DNA of 41,906 bases from Erysipelotrichia bacterium. Its GTDB lineage: Bacteria > Muiribacteriota > Ozemobacteria > Ozemobacterales > Ozemobacteraceae. Positions 9,300 through 18,140 of the stretch are shown here, in pieces. The first letter of the stretch is position 1; every line of letters starts with the position of its first letter. The notes beneath the pieces are model-generated. The model did not search any database. It was not told where the DNA came from and saw nothing but the letters and a program-made list of their open reading frames with translations. The position numbers and the translations under genes were made by a program. The DNA lies in NCBI GenBank assembly GCA_009928855.1, contig SABV01000005.1, positions 1 through 41,906 on the forward strand. The letters run 5' to 3'.

Positions 9300-12260
9300 A
9301 TGAGCAGTCAGCCACAAAAACTTTCTCTCAGCAAGAGATGGCCTATCGCTTTCTGGTTTGGTGCGGCTTTCTGCTTTTTTATTTTTCCGCTTTTTCTGAT
9401 AGACGTTGGCCTGGAAAACATGCTTCCGACGCGGCGAGAACTGCAGAAGCAACAACTTTACCGCGATCTGGGCACTCATATTGAGCCTCTTTTGCAATAC
9501 AGCAACAGCAGGCATTATTACCATTCAGTTCTAAAAAAAATTCATGACATTGCCGCCGAGCAGTCAAATCCCTTTAAATACCTCAAACGCGCTATCGACA
9601 ATCTCAAAAAGCACAACCCTGAGATTTTCAAATTTATTGTTTACGACGACAAAGGCGCAATAATTGATAACCTGACTGACGAAAAGGGCTATCGCTACAT
9701 ACTCAAAACTATCCATAGCGTTATTTCTGAGGTCAGACAAGACGTAAGCGCTAATTATCCCGGGTTCCCAGAAAATCTTGCCGTGGTTCACAACCGACTG
9801 AACCTGCTGCGCTCATATCTCGGCGACTTTTTTATTCCGGAAAATCTCAACCTGCCGCTTCTTCGTAACAACATTGGCGAGTGCATCATGGCTTCTGCAG
9901 AAAGAGCAAAATCTTATTTCTGGTTTCAAGGCAATGATAAATTTACTATGCTGGTACAGATCAGCCTCACCGGCATTGAATCTTCAGAATATTTAAAAAA
10001 GCTGGTAACGAGCATTAACCGAAACCCGAGCACGCAGATGAAAAGCGGCATAGCTGATTTAATGGAAACGGGGCGGATTTTTACCGAAATTGATGCCAGA
10101 CACAAAGCAGAACTGCTTCTCGGACTGGCCAAATACGAAAATTTTTCGCAACAGTATCTTGAAACAGACAATTTTTTAATGGTCGTGCGCGTTCTTACAC
10201 CCACAACCAGGGCCTTTGCATTCATAAACAAACAAAGCGCACTTATTAACCCGGTTTCTATGCGACACAAAATACTTTTTAGCGCATCGGCAGCTATCTT
10301 GTGTTTAAGCGCTCTCTTTATCTACCTGATTATCATACGAGGGCATATCTTCTCTATAAGGCTTAAACTGGCGGTGCTGTTTATATACGCCAATGGTCTG
10401 CCATTGATGATTCTTGGATTTATCGGCTACGAATATCTTCAGCAGACGAGACGCCTGCTGCTTGATCAGGCACAGACAAAAATATCGCAACTGCTCGACA
10501 ACTTTGATTCACGTTTTGTTACCATCAAGCATGAATATGCAAGCAGCCTGAACAACGTCGTCAAACAAATTAACGACAATTATCGCCAGCAGCAGATCTT
10601 AGAAAAAGATCTTAAAAAGCTCGTAGAACTAGTAAACTCGACGCATCCATATGATTTTATGATCATAGGCAAAGACAGTAAACCCAGACTGTCTCAGGTC
10701 ACCGGCAAAAAAGCCGGCAATTTTTTTGCGAATATGATCAAAAACATACTCGAATTCATCAATTACACTGAATATACCCCCCAATGGCGGTTTACCGAAG
10801 ATGCTGACGTCAGCGGGCATAAACACAAAATAAATACCCGAGAAATTCTTGCAACCAGAACTATTGTTTTTCACAGGTTTTTACAAAATGTCGGAAAAAT
10901 CAACCCAGAGCAAATGGGCTCGGAAGGAAGACAACATTACTGGCAAATGCTTGGTGATGTTGCCAAAAGGAGTTTCGACTACATTATAGCCGCCTCATGG
11001 AATCATCACACCATACAGGAGGCGTATATAAAAAAGAACATGGAGAGCGTCAATCAGAACTCCGGACAAATCAGGTGTTTTGCCATCATCGAAAAAAGTG
11101 GTATGACATACCCGGAAAACACACAGTTGGAACGCTCAATTTTTGAAATGTTCAGACAGGCATTCAATCTAAAAGCAGCTCGGTCTGACAGGCTTGAATT
11201 TGGCAATGCCGCCTATGCGGCTTTTGGAAAGACCGGCAGACAACTCGACAAAGTCGCTCTGGTTGGCCTTTTCCCTCTACAGACTCTCGAAAAACAAATC
11301 AGTGAACTCAAAACAAGGCTTTTAATTTTTGCTCTTCTCAGTCTCAGTCTCACTCTCGGAATCGGCAACATGCTTTCGGCACAGTTTATGAAACCGGTAA
11401 AAGAGCTGGAAAATGGCGTAAAAGCTATCGGCAGGCAAGATTTTCGTTATCGCCTGCCAATAACTTCCGAAGATGAATTCGGGCATCTTAGCAATGTCTT
11501 CAACAATGCCATAACGAGTCTCGAAGATCTTGAAGTGGCCAGAATTGTTCAGGAAAATCTTTTTCCCCAGGAAAGCCTTAAACAGAATAACCTTGAGGTT
11601 TTCGGAAAAAGTGTCACCATGACCCGGTTGGGCGGCGACTATTATGATTTTTTTGCTCTGGATGAATCGAAGACGGGTGTATTGATGGGCGATGTAGCAG
11701 GGCATGGGGTTCCGGCCGCCATGCTCATGGCGATGGCTAAGGCTTCTGTTCTGCTCAGCGAAGAAGAGAAACACACGCCATCATTGCTTCTTTCAAGCCT
11801 TCACAAGGTCATTCATCGCGTCAAAAGCAGCAAAATAAAAAGAATGATGACATGCCAATATTTCTGCATCGACTCAAAAAGCGGAGAATACCAATTTTCC
11901 AATGCCGGGCACTGTTTTCCGGCGGTTATAAGAAACAACGGCCATAAGGTAGAACTTCTTGAGCTGGTGGGCACGCCGTTGGGCATCGTCAAAAAGCCCA
12001 GATACGAAGACCTCTGCGGCAGTCTTGAGCCCGGCGATATCATGCTTCTCTACACAGACGGCATCATTGAATCAAAAAATCATGCCGGCATCGAAATGGG
12101 CTTTGATAATTTTACCGAACTTCTTGCCCGCGAGTTCGCCCCTGACCTTGATCTTTATTACCAGCGCATTTTTAAAGGCTACAAGGATTGGGCAGCATCA
12201 GCTGACGACGATATAACCATGGTTTTGATTAAATATTACCCAAAAGAGGCTGCGTCATGA
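9300..12260 (+). CDS. A2: membrane receptor phosphatase (HAMP-SpoIIE/PP2C), type A
   Basis: 986 residues from ATG 9300, preceded by AAGGA at 9291-9295. A longer in-frame TTG start at 9213 is rejected because it would lie upstream of the likely promoter and add a tail absent from paralogues. Membrane segments at about 15-35, 325-345, 356-376 and 674-694; HAMP about 695-748; phosphatase domain with D780 ('GGDYYD'), D798 ('GDVAGHG'), D920 ('YTDG') and D970-D971 ('DDDIT'), plus 'NAGHCFP'. All metal ligands are intact, so activity is expected. Type-A marks: 'FIVYDDKGAIIDNLTDE' and 'LRSYLGDF' in the first loop, 'YEYLQQ' after the third membrane segment. First gene of a four-gene overlapping operon, joined to B2 by an ATGA. 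Confidence 0.92.
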   Translation: MSSQPQKLSLSKRWPIAFWFGAAFCFFIFPLFLIDVGLENMLPTRRELQKQQLYRDLGTHIEPLLQYSNSRHYYHSVLKKIHDIAAEQSNPFKYLKRAIDNLKKHNPEIFKFIVYDDKGAIIDNLTDEKGYRYILKTIHSVISEVRQDVSANYPGFPENLAVVHNRLNLLRSYLGDFFIPENLNLPLLRNNIGECIMASAERAKSYFWFQGNDKFTMLVQISLTGIESSEYLKKLVTSINRNPSTQMKSGIADLMETGRIFTEIDARHKAELLLGLAKYENFSQQYLETDNFLMVVRVLTPTTRAFAFINKQSALINPVSMRHKILFSASAAILCLSALFIYLIIIRGHIFSIRLKLAVLFIYANGLPLMILGFIGYEYLQQTRRLLLDQAQTKISQLLDNFDSRFVTIKHEYASSLNNVVKQINDNYRQQQILEKDLKKLVELVNSTHPYDFMIIGKDSKPRLSQVTGKKAGNFFANMIKNILEFINYTEYTPQWRFTEDADVSGHKHKINTREILATRTIVFHRFLQNVGKINPEQMGSEGRQHYWQMLGDVAKRSFDYIIAASWNHHTIQEAYIKKNMESVNQNSGQIRCFAIIEKSGMTYPENTQLERSIFEMFRQAFNLKAARSDRLEFGNAAYAAFGKTGRQLDKVALVGLFPLQTLEKQISELKTRLLIFALLSLSLTLGIGNMLSAQFMKPVKELENGVKAIGRQDFRYRLPITSEDEFGHLSNVFNNAITSLEDLEVARIVQENLFPQESLKQNNLEVFGKSVTMTRLGGDYYDFFALDESKTGVLMGDVAGHGVPAAMLMAMAKASVLLSEEEKHTPSLLLSSLHKVIHRVKSSKIKRMMTCQYFCIDSKSGEYQFSNAGHCFPAVIRNNGHKVELLELVGTPLGIVKKPRYEDLCGSLEPGDIMLLYTDGIIESKNHAGIEMGFDNFTELLAREFAPDLDLYYQRIFKGYKDWAASADDDITMVLIKYYPKEAAS

Positions 12261-15205
12261 GCGAAAAAATGAGGCTATGGCGCTGGATCGCCTTTATATT
12301 CTGTTTTATTGCTGTTCCGGGTTCGCTTATGTTCTATGGCATGAACTATATGCAGCAGCAGGCATCAGAAAAGAATCTTAACGAAGCACGAGAAGAAGTT
12401 AATCAGCTCTATAAAGATTTGCAAATTTTTGCAGATCCTCAGAATTTTTGGTGCCGTTTTCTGACGCAACAGTTTTCTGACGGCGAGATAGACAAAAACA
12501 ACCCGGAAAAAAGCATAGCCAAAAAAATTTCAGAGTTGCGTAAAAATCTGTATTTCGATTACGTGGTTTATTCGCCAGAATCAGGGCCACTATCAACTTC
12601 GCTGGCTCTGAAACCTCGACAAGACTGGAATCTAGCTCTTAACCTTGCCTGGAAAGTTTCCTTTAATCGCAGAGACAAAGTAACAGAAGAAGAGCAGCTT
12701 GCCAGCGGCCGAGTTTTTGGGCCACAGTTATCATGGGAACACTTCGACGATAGTCACAACAACACAACCCCTTATCTGATATGGGCCGACAGTAAATTAG
12801 AAAAACCCCTGATCTGGGAGATAACAATTCACAAAATATTGGTGATGATCTTCATTCGACCGGCTGATCTTGATTCTAAAGAAGGTATCTGGAATCTGCT
12901 GTCTGAGTTTTCTAAGAAATCGGCGAGCCGCTTCAATTTTTCTATTCAAACCGGCAATAATACCTTTCGGCACGCTCAGCAGGAGTATGCCCGAGAAATA
13001 GAAAAATCAAAGACAGATGCACGACAGCAACAATCAACATTTCAGGTTACCGACCGTCTGCTTATCTTTTCACATTTTTTAAGACCAGACCTCACGATAC
13101 ACGGTTATATAACCCAAGACAGCATTGTCGACCGATCTTTTTCAAAGCCCTTCATTCTGCTTGGTCTCATTTTCATTATCATATCAACAGGGCTGGGAAA
13201 TTATTCGTATCGCTTGTCGACAAACAAAACGACAGACAAAATATCGTTGCGCTGGAAACTTCGCTTTCTATTCTTTTTCGCCAATGGCCTGCCACTGCTG
13301 GTTCTTTTCTTTATCGGCACCGACTACCTGAACCAGAAACGCGACACATTGTTGCGTGAAATACACGGCAAAGGCATGGCGTTTTTGCAGCATTTTGATG
13401 AAAAACTTGAGATAGAATATGCGCGCACGATAGTCGCCAAGAAAAAAGCCGAAAAAAGGATGATAAAAAGAATTGCACAAGAGAACCTCAGCAATAAAAT
13501 ACTCGAAGAATTCGTAGAGTCTCTGGGAGAGCACGCAAAAAAAACGGCTCTGGTAGTTAACGGCAGCGATGCAGTAGCAACCAACGGGGGGATTTACGAT
13601 GCCAAAGCCGGGCTTGCCCCGGCGAATAGGGATGACCGCTGGAAAAACCAGATGGATTACACCAGAAAAGTTGGCCAATTCTTTCTAGACAAAATAAACG
13701 GCACAAAAATGTCTGAAAAAACGTCAACCGAATTTGAGATTTTTATTGAGTCGGTCACACAAAAACCACTGGCAAACTTCATCTATGAACTGTTGAGAAA
13801 GCGCGGTTCGTTTATACAATGGGGTTTCGGGCAAAATGTTGACCCGGCCATTATCGACACCTTCAATCTCGAAAACTCAACAAAAGCAGATTTCTTTTTT
13901 CTCACTACTTTTAACAGCCTGTTTTTTCAGCAAGCTTTTCTAGAAAAACACATTTCACAGGCTAACCGCAACGATATTGGCCTCAAAATTATAGCGATGC
14001 GAAGCGCTGACAGCAGCGTACCAAGAAAAGCATATCTAAATACTGCCCTGCGCGAATTTGCCATGACCCTGACTTCGTATCCCGGCAATGAGCTGAAATA
14101 CATAGATTACGAGGCAGAAAGACACCTGGCAATAGGCATAGAAGGCAAAAACATTAACGGCTATAAACTTGTCGGGCTTTTTCCGCTTGAGATAATTGAT
14201 TCAACAATCGCAAAACAAAGGCGCCAGCTGTTCTTGTTCGCCGTTCTCAGCCTGCTGATGACTTTCGGACTGGCGCAGGTTATCGCGCACGGTTTTTTAG
14301 TGCCCCTGCAGCTGATTACCTCTGGTGCTCATGCGATCGAAAGCAAAAATTTCAGCCACCGCCTGCCCGACCTCGGAATGGATGAATTCGGGGCAATGGG
14401 TCAGATTTTTAACAATGTCATGGTTGATCTAGAGGAACTTTCGGTTGCAAGCGCGATCCAGGAGCAATTGCTTCCTCAGCAGGCTATAAACAGCGGCAAA
14501 TTTAGCCTGTTTGGGCGCAGCATTTCAATGTCAGAACTCGGTGGCGACTACTACGATTTTCTTGAGCTGCCAGACAACAAATTCAGCGTTTTGCTCGGCG
14601 ATGTAGCCGGTCATGGCGTAGGAGCCGCACTGATAATGGCAATGGCGAAAGCGGCTATAATTCAATCAGATCATCTTTTAAACCAGCCGGCTGCTCTTCT
14701 AGAGCGCCTACACAAGCTAATTTACAATTCCAAAACAAAAAAACAGAAAAAAATCATGACTTTTCAATATCTACAACTCGACAAAGACACGGGAAAGGGC
14801 ACTTATTCGAATGCCGGAGCCTGTTCGCCAATGATAATCCGCAAAAAAAGCGGCACAGTAGAAGAACTTTCACTAACCGGAGCTGCCCTTGGCGCATTCA
14901 AAAAAGGAAACTTCACAGAAACCGAGGTTGTCTTCAATTCTGGTGATGCCATAATCTTCTATACCGATGGCATAGTTGAAGCACGCAATGAGAAAAACGA
15001 AGAACTTGGCTACGATAATCTCAAAACCCTGCTCTACAAAGCATGGGATACAAACGCAGAAACCTTTTACCAGAATATTTTTCGAGAATATACCGAATAC
15101 ATAGGCAACAGAGAGGCACAGGACGACCTGACCATGGTAATCCTTGTTTACACGCCTTCTGGTGAGACCGACCAGTCGGAGGTTATAAAACAAACGAATG
15201 CCTGA
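12257..15205 (+). CDS. B2: membrane receptor phosphatase (HAMP-SpoIIE/PP2C), type B
   Basis: 982 residues. Membrane segments at about 9-27, 299-316, 336-355 and 659-680; HAMP about 682-735; phosphatase domain with D764 ('GGDYYD'), D782 ('GDVAGHG'), D904 ('YTDG') and D956-D957 ('QDDLT'). Catalytic acids are complete, unlike B1. The motif that reads NAGHCFP in type A reads 'NAGACSP', as expected for type B. Type-B marks: 'RVFGPQ' in the first loop, 'ESVTQKPL' and 'QWGFGQN' in the second, 'DYLNQKR' after the third membrane segment. ATG overlaps the A2 stop (ATGA) with AGAGG a few bases upstream, and its end overlaps A3 by 8 bases. Predicted to work with A2. Confidence 0.92.
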   Translation: MSEKMRLWRWIAFIFCFIAVPGSLMFYGMNYMQQQASEKNLNEAREEVNQLYKDLQIFADPQNFWCRFLTQQFSDGEIDKNNPEKSIAKKISELRKNLYFDYVVYSPESGPLSTSLALKPRQDWNLALNLAWKVSFNRRDKVTEEEQLASGRVFGPQLSWEHFDDSHNNTTPYLIWADSKLEKPLIWEITIHKILVMIFIRPADLDSKEGIWNLLSEFSKKSASRFNFSIQTGNNTFRHAQQEYAREIEKSKTDARQQQSTFQVTDRLLIFSHFLRPDLTIHGYITQDSIVDRSFSKPFILLGLIFIIISTGLGNYSYRLSTNKTTDKISLRWKLRFLFFFANGLPLLVLFFIGTDYLNQKRDTLLREIHGKGMAFLQHFDEKLEIEYARTIVAKKKAEKRMIKRIAQENLSNKILEEFVESLGEHAKKTALVVNGSDAVATNGGIYDAKAGLAPANRDDRWKNQMDYTRKVGQFFLDKINGTKMSEKTSTEFEIFIESVTQKPLANFIYELLRKRGSFIQWGFGQNVDPAIIDTFNLENSTKADFFFLTTFNSLFFQQAFLEKHISQANRNDIGLKIIAMRSADSSVPRKAYLNTALREFAMTLTSYPGNELKYIDYEAERHLAIGIEGKNINGYKLVGLFPLEIIDSTIAKQRRQLFLFAVLSLLMTFGLAQVIAHGFLVPLQLITSGAHAIESKNFSHRLPDLGMDEFGAMGQIFNNVMVDLEELSVASAIQEQLLPQQAINSGKFSLFGRSISMSELGGDYYDFLELPDNKFSVLLGDVAGHGVGAALIMAMAKAAIIQSDHLLNQPAALLERLHKLIYNSKTKKQKKIMTFQYLQLDKDTGKGTYSNAGACSPMIIRKKSGTVEELSLTGAALGAFKKGNFTETEVVFNSGDAIIFYTDGIVEARNEKNEELGYDNLKTLLYKAWDTNAETFYQNIFREYTEYIGNREAQDDLTMVILVYTPSGETDQSEVIKQTNA

Positions 15206-18140
15206 AGCGGTAAAAACAGCAAACCAGCAGCAAAGAAGCAAGCTTTTGGTCTATATGCAAAAAACACTGTCGCTGATGGTGATGTTTTTCTGCTTTTTGC
15301 TTTTTCCATGCTTTATCATACATTCATCGCTGAAACAGCTATACGACGTAAATACAGGCAATCTGCGCCATCATGAGCTGAAAATGATGAAAGAACGCCT
15401 GGACTACCTCGAAAAATACAGCAACAACAGCCAATACCTGCATTGCCTGCTCAAAACAATTGTAACCAAAGCACAAAATTTTTCCAGGCCGGTAGAGTTT
15501 CTCGCAAAAAACATAGACAATCTAAAAAAACAATACCCTGACAAAATAGAATTCATCGTCTGGGATGATAAAGGAGCCGTCTTAAAGCATCTCACAGACC
15601 GCCGAGGATACAACTACATTCTAGGCAAACTTTATGAAGTTCTCAAAGAAGTCAGTAATGCAATAAGTGTTGACGCGCAAACTTCGATCAACAACCTGAA
15701 AACGGTAACACGCAATCTGAATATTATAAGACAATTCGTCGGAAAAATTTTTATCCCTGACACTCTGCGAAAACCGTATATGCAAAGCAATGAAGCCGGC
15801 CCCCTGCTTTCAGACTTCGGTAATCCGCGCCCATTCTTCTGGTATCAGACGGGTAATAAAATCAGTCTTGCATGTTTTATCAGCAAAGACCTTATCGAAA
15901 GCACTTCTGGGCTCGAAAAAATTTCAAAAGTCCTCAATAAAAACTCACGAAATATCATTACCGGCTTCTCGACAGGCGAAAACCCGACATTGCCGATAAC
16001 AGAGGTTCCACCAGAATTTAAAAGCGTTTTGTCTATAGCTCTTGCCTGTTTTGAAAACGTTGCAGAACCAATTTTTGAAAACGACAATGCCCTGGTAAGC
16101 ATGAGTATGCCACAACCTGGGATTCGAGCATTCTGCCTGGCTCCCAAAAATCAACAATTGTGGTCTCAGAGCATCAATCTGGATATCAGGTTTTTAAGAA
16201 TCGTCGGTTTTCTTTTACTTTGCTGCCTGATTCCATGGCTGTTTATAAGATTCAGGCAACAATTTTTATCTATCCGTTGGAAACTGACCGCTCTTTTTCT
16301 TTTTGCAAACCTTGCGCCGCTCTTGATTCTTGGGTTTATTGCTCACGATTACCTCAACAACAAGAAGACATCCCTCAAAATTGAAGTCATAAATGACTTG
16401 AACAAACTGATACGCGACTTTGACGCTCGTTACGCCTCTATCAAATACGACTTTTCTAGGCAACTTAACCGTGAGCTCGATCGAATAAATCTGGCCTGTG
16501 CTAAACGACCGTTGCGAGACGATGAAATAGAACATATAAAAATGTTCACCAGACAATTTCTTCCATCAGAGGCTTATCTTATTGCAAGCAACGGCAAAAA
16601 GGTCTTCCATTACCAGGACTCAGGCAAAATATCCATTCAGAATTTCAGCTTTGTTGAGGCACTCGGTTCGGCAATTTTGATGTTCTGCAACAAAATCATT
16701 GCAGTTCGCGATAAAAACAACGTGTTCAGTGCAATCATGTCGCCTTACGACTCTGATTTTGTGCGCAAAGCCTTTCGTGACAAAGAAAAAGTTATCCCCA
16801 TCAATATGGGGAACGCGCAAAAACAGGTCTATTACTATATTTTAGGTGACCATGAAAACTACTTAAACAATTACCTTTTGATTGTCTTCTGGGACGACCT
16901 CCACTTTCAGCAGCAATACATCAGTCGTTATCACCAGAGCCTTGCACGCAAATCACCAAACGCCTCATTTGTTTCGCAAAGCAACGATGGAAGGCACAGC
17001 TGGCCAACGGAAAGCCTTGATATTGAATTGCAAACCAACATCGAAAAAATCTCAGGCCTTCGCGACAGCTTGACCACTACTATAAAAAAAGACGGAGAAT
17101 CGCATATTCTCTCAGGTTTAAAGGGCAAAAGCCTGAACAATTTTATTATCGCCGCAACATATCCCGAAAAAATTATCGAAAAGCGCATAAACAGGATAAA
17201 AACGCAAATGTTCGCAGGAGCCATCCTGAGCCTGCTGCTTACAATTGTCATCGGGCAAGCTCTATCAGCACAGTTTTTAAAGCCAGTTCACAATCTAAGT
17301 CAGGCAACTCTCGCAATCGGAGCCCGCAACTTCGGGCACCGAATTCCTCAAGGAGACGAAGACGAATTCGGGCATTTGAATCAGGTATTTAACCGCGTAA
17401 TAGAGGGTCTGGGCGAACTTGAGGTTGCCAGAATTGTACAAGAAAGCCTTTTTCCCGGCAACAGTTTTAAAGCGGGAAGCTTTGACATTTACGGAAAAAG
17501 CGTAGTAATGACGACACTTGGAGGCGATTACTATGACTGTTTTAAGATAAACGAAGGCAGCTGGGGAATTGTTATAGGAGACGTAGCCGGGCATGGCGTT
17601 CCGGCAGGTCTTATGATGGCAATGGCCAAGGCCGGCGTTTTGATGGCCTCGGAGACAGAAAAATCTGACGCCGCCACTCTGACTACGCGACTTCACAAAG
17701 TATTTTTTGCCGTAAAAAATTCTCGACTCAAGCGAATGATGACCCTTCAGTATTTTGTAATGCAACCCGCATCGGGAAAATTTTCGTTTGCTAATGCGGG
17801 GCACTGTTTTCCTATTCTGGTCAAACCGACCGAGGGAATCGCCACTTTTATCGAACATGTATCAACACCTCTGGGTATCTCACCCAAAACCCGATACAGC
17901 AACTTTGAATTCAACGTAGGCTGCGGAGAAGCTCTTATTCTATACACAGACGGTATTGCCGAGGCCAAAAACGAGAAGGGCGAAGAATTCACCTTTGCAA
18001 GGTTCAAAGATCTCGCCCTGGCGCTATACGACCCAGATCCTGAAATTTATTACCGCAAAATCTACGCGGCCTATGAAAAATGGTCAGCAAAGCCTGACGA
18101 CGATTTAACACTTATTATTATCAACAACAATGAGCACTGA
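15198..18140 (+). CDS. A3: membrane receptor phosphatase (HAMP-SpoIIE/PP2C), type A
   Basis: 980 residues. Membrane segments at about 24-45, 333-350, 364-384 and 671-692, then HAMP and a phosphatase domain with D777 ('GGDYYD'), D795 ('GDVAGHG'), D918 ('YTDG') and D968-D969 ('DDDLT'), plus 'NAGHCFP'. Active-site residues are complete. Type-A marks: 'FIVWDDKGAVLKHLTD' in the first loop; the 'RSYLG' box is diverged to RQFVG. The third-segment signature NGLPL is changed to NLAPL, and the second loop is diverged around residues 490-550, so ligand preference may differ from A1 and A2. A GGAGG at 15178-15182 is 15 bases before the ATG, longer than ideal. It overlaps B2 by 8 bases and B3 by 11. Confidence 0.91.
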   Translation: MPEAVKTANQQQRSKLLVYMQKTLSLMVMFFCFLLFPCFIIHSSLKQLYDVNTGNLRHHELKMMKERLDYLEKYSNNSQYLHCLLKTIVTKAQNFSRPVEFLAKNIDNLKKQYPDKIEFIVWDDKGAVLKHLTDRRGYNYILGKLYEVLKEVSNAISVDAQTSINNLKTVTRNLNIIRQFVGKIFIPDTLRKPYMQSNEAGPLLSDFGNPRPFFWYQTGNKISLACFISKDLIESTSGLEKISKVLNKNSRNIITGFSTGENPTLPITEVPPEFKSVLSIALACFENVAEPIFENDNALVSMSMPQPGIRAFCLAPKNQQLWSQSINLDIRFLRIVGFLLLCCLIPWLFIRFRQQFLSIRWKLTALFLFANLAPLLILGFIAHDYLNNKKTSLKIEVINDLNKLIRDFDARYASIKYDFSRQLNRELDRINLACAKRPLRDDEIEHIKMFTRQFLPSEAYLIASNGKKVFHYQDSGKISIQNFSFVEALGSAILMFCNKIIAVRDKNNVFSAIMSPYDSDFVRKAFRDKEKVIPINMGNAQKQVYYYILGDHENYLNNYLLIVFWDDLHFQQQYISRYHQSLARKSPNASFVSQSNDGRHSWPTESLDIELQTNIEKISGLRDSLTTTIKKDGESHILSGLKGKSLNNFIIAATYPEKIIEKRINRIKTQMFAGAILSLLLTIVIGQALSAQFLKPVHNLSQATLAIGARNFGHRIPQGDEDEFGHLNQVFNRVIEGLGELEVARIVQESLFPGNSFKAGSFDIYGKSVVMTTLGGDYYDCFKINEGSWGIVIGDVAGHGVPAGLMMAMAKAGVLMASETEKSDAATLTTRLHKVFFAVKNSRLKRMMTLQYFVMQPASGKFSFANAGHCFPILVKPTEGIATFIEHVSTPLGISPKTRYSNFEFNVGCGEALILYTDGIAEAKNEKGEEFTFARFKDLALALYDPDPEIYYRKIYAAYEKWSAKPDDDLTLIIINNNEH

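Noticed and set aside
9101-9484. Forward open frame of 127 residues before A2
   Set aside because: It crosses the proposed promoter and overlaps the start of A2 in another frame; no motif or ribosome site.
17295-17858. Minus-strand open frame of 187 residues
   Set aside because: Wholly opposite the conserved catalytic domain of A3; no recognisable protein features.
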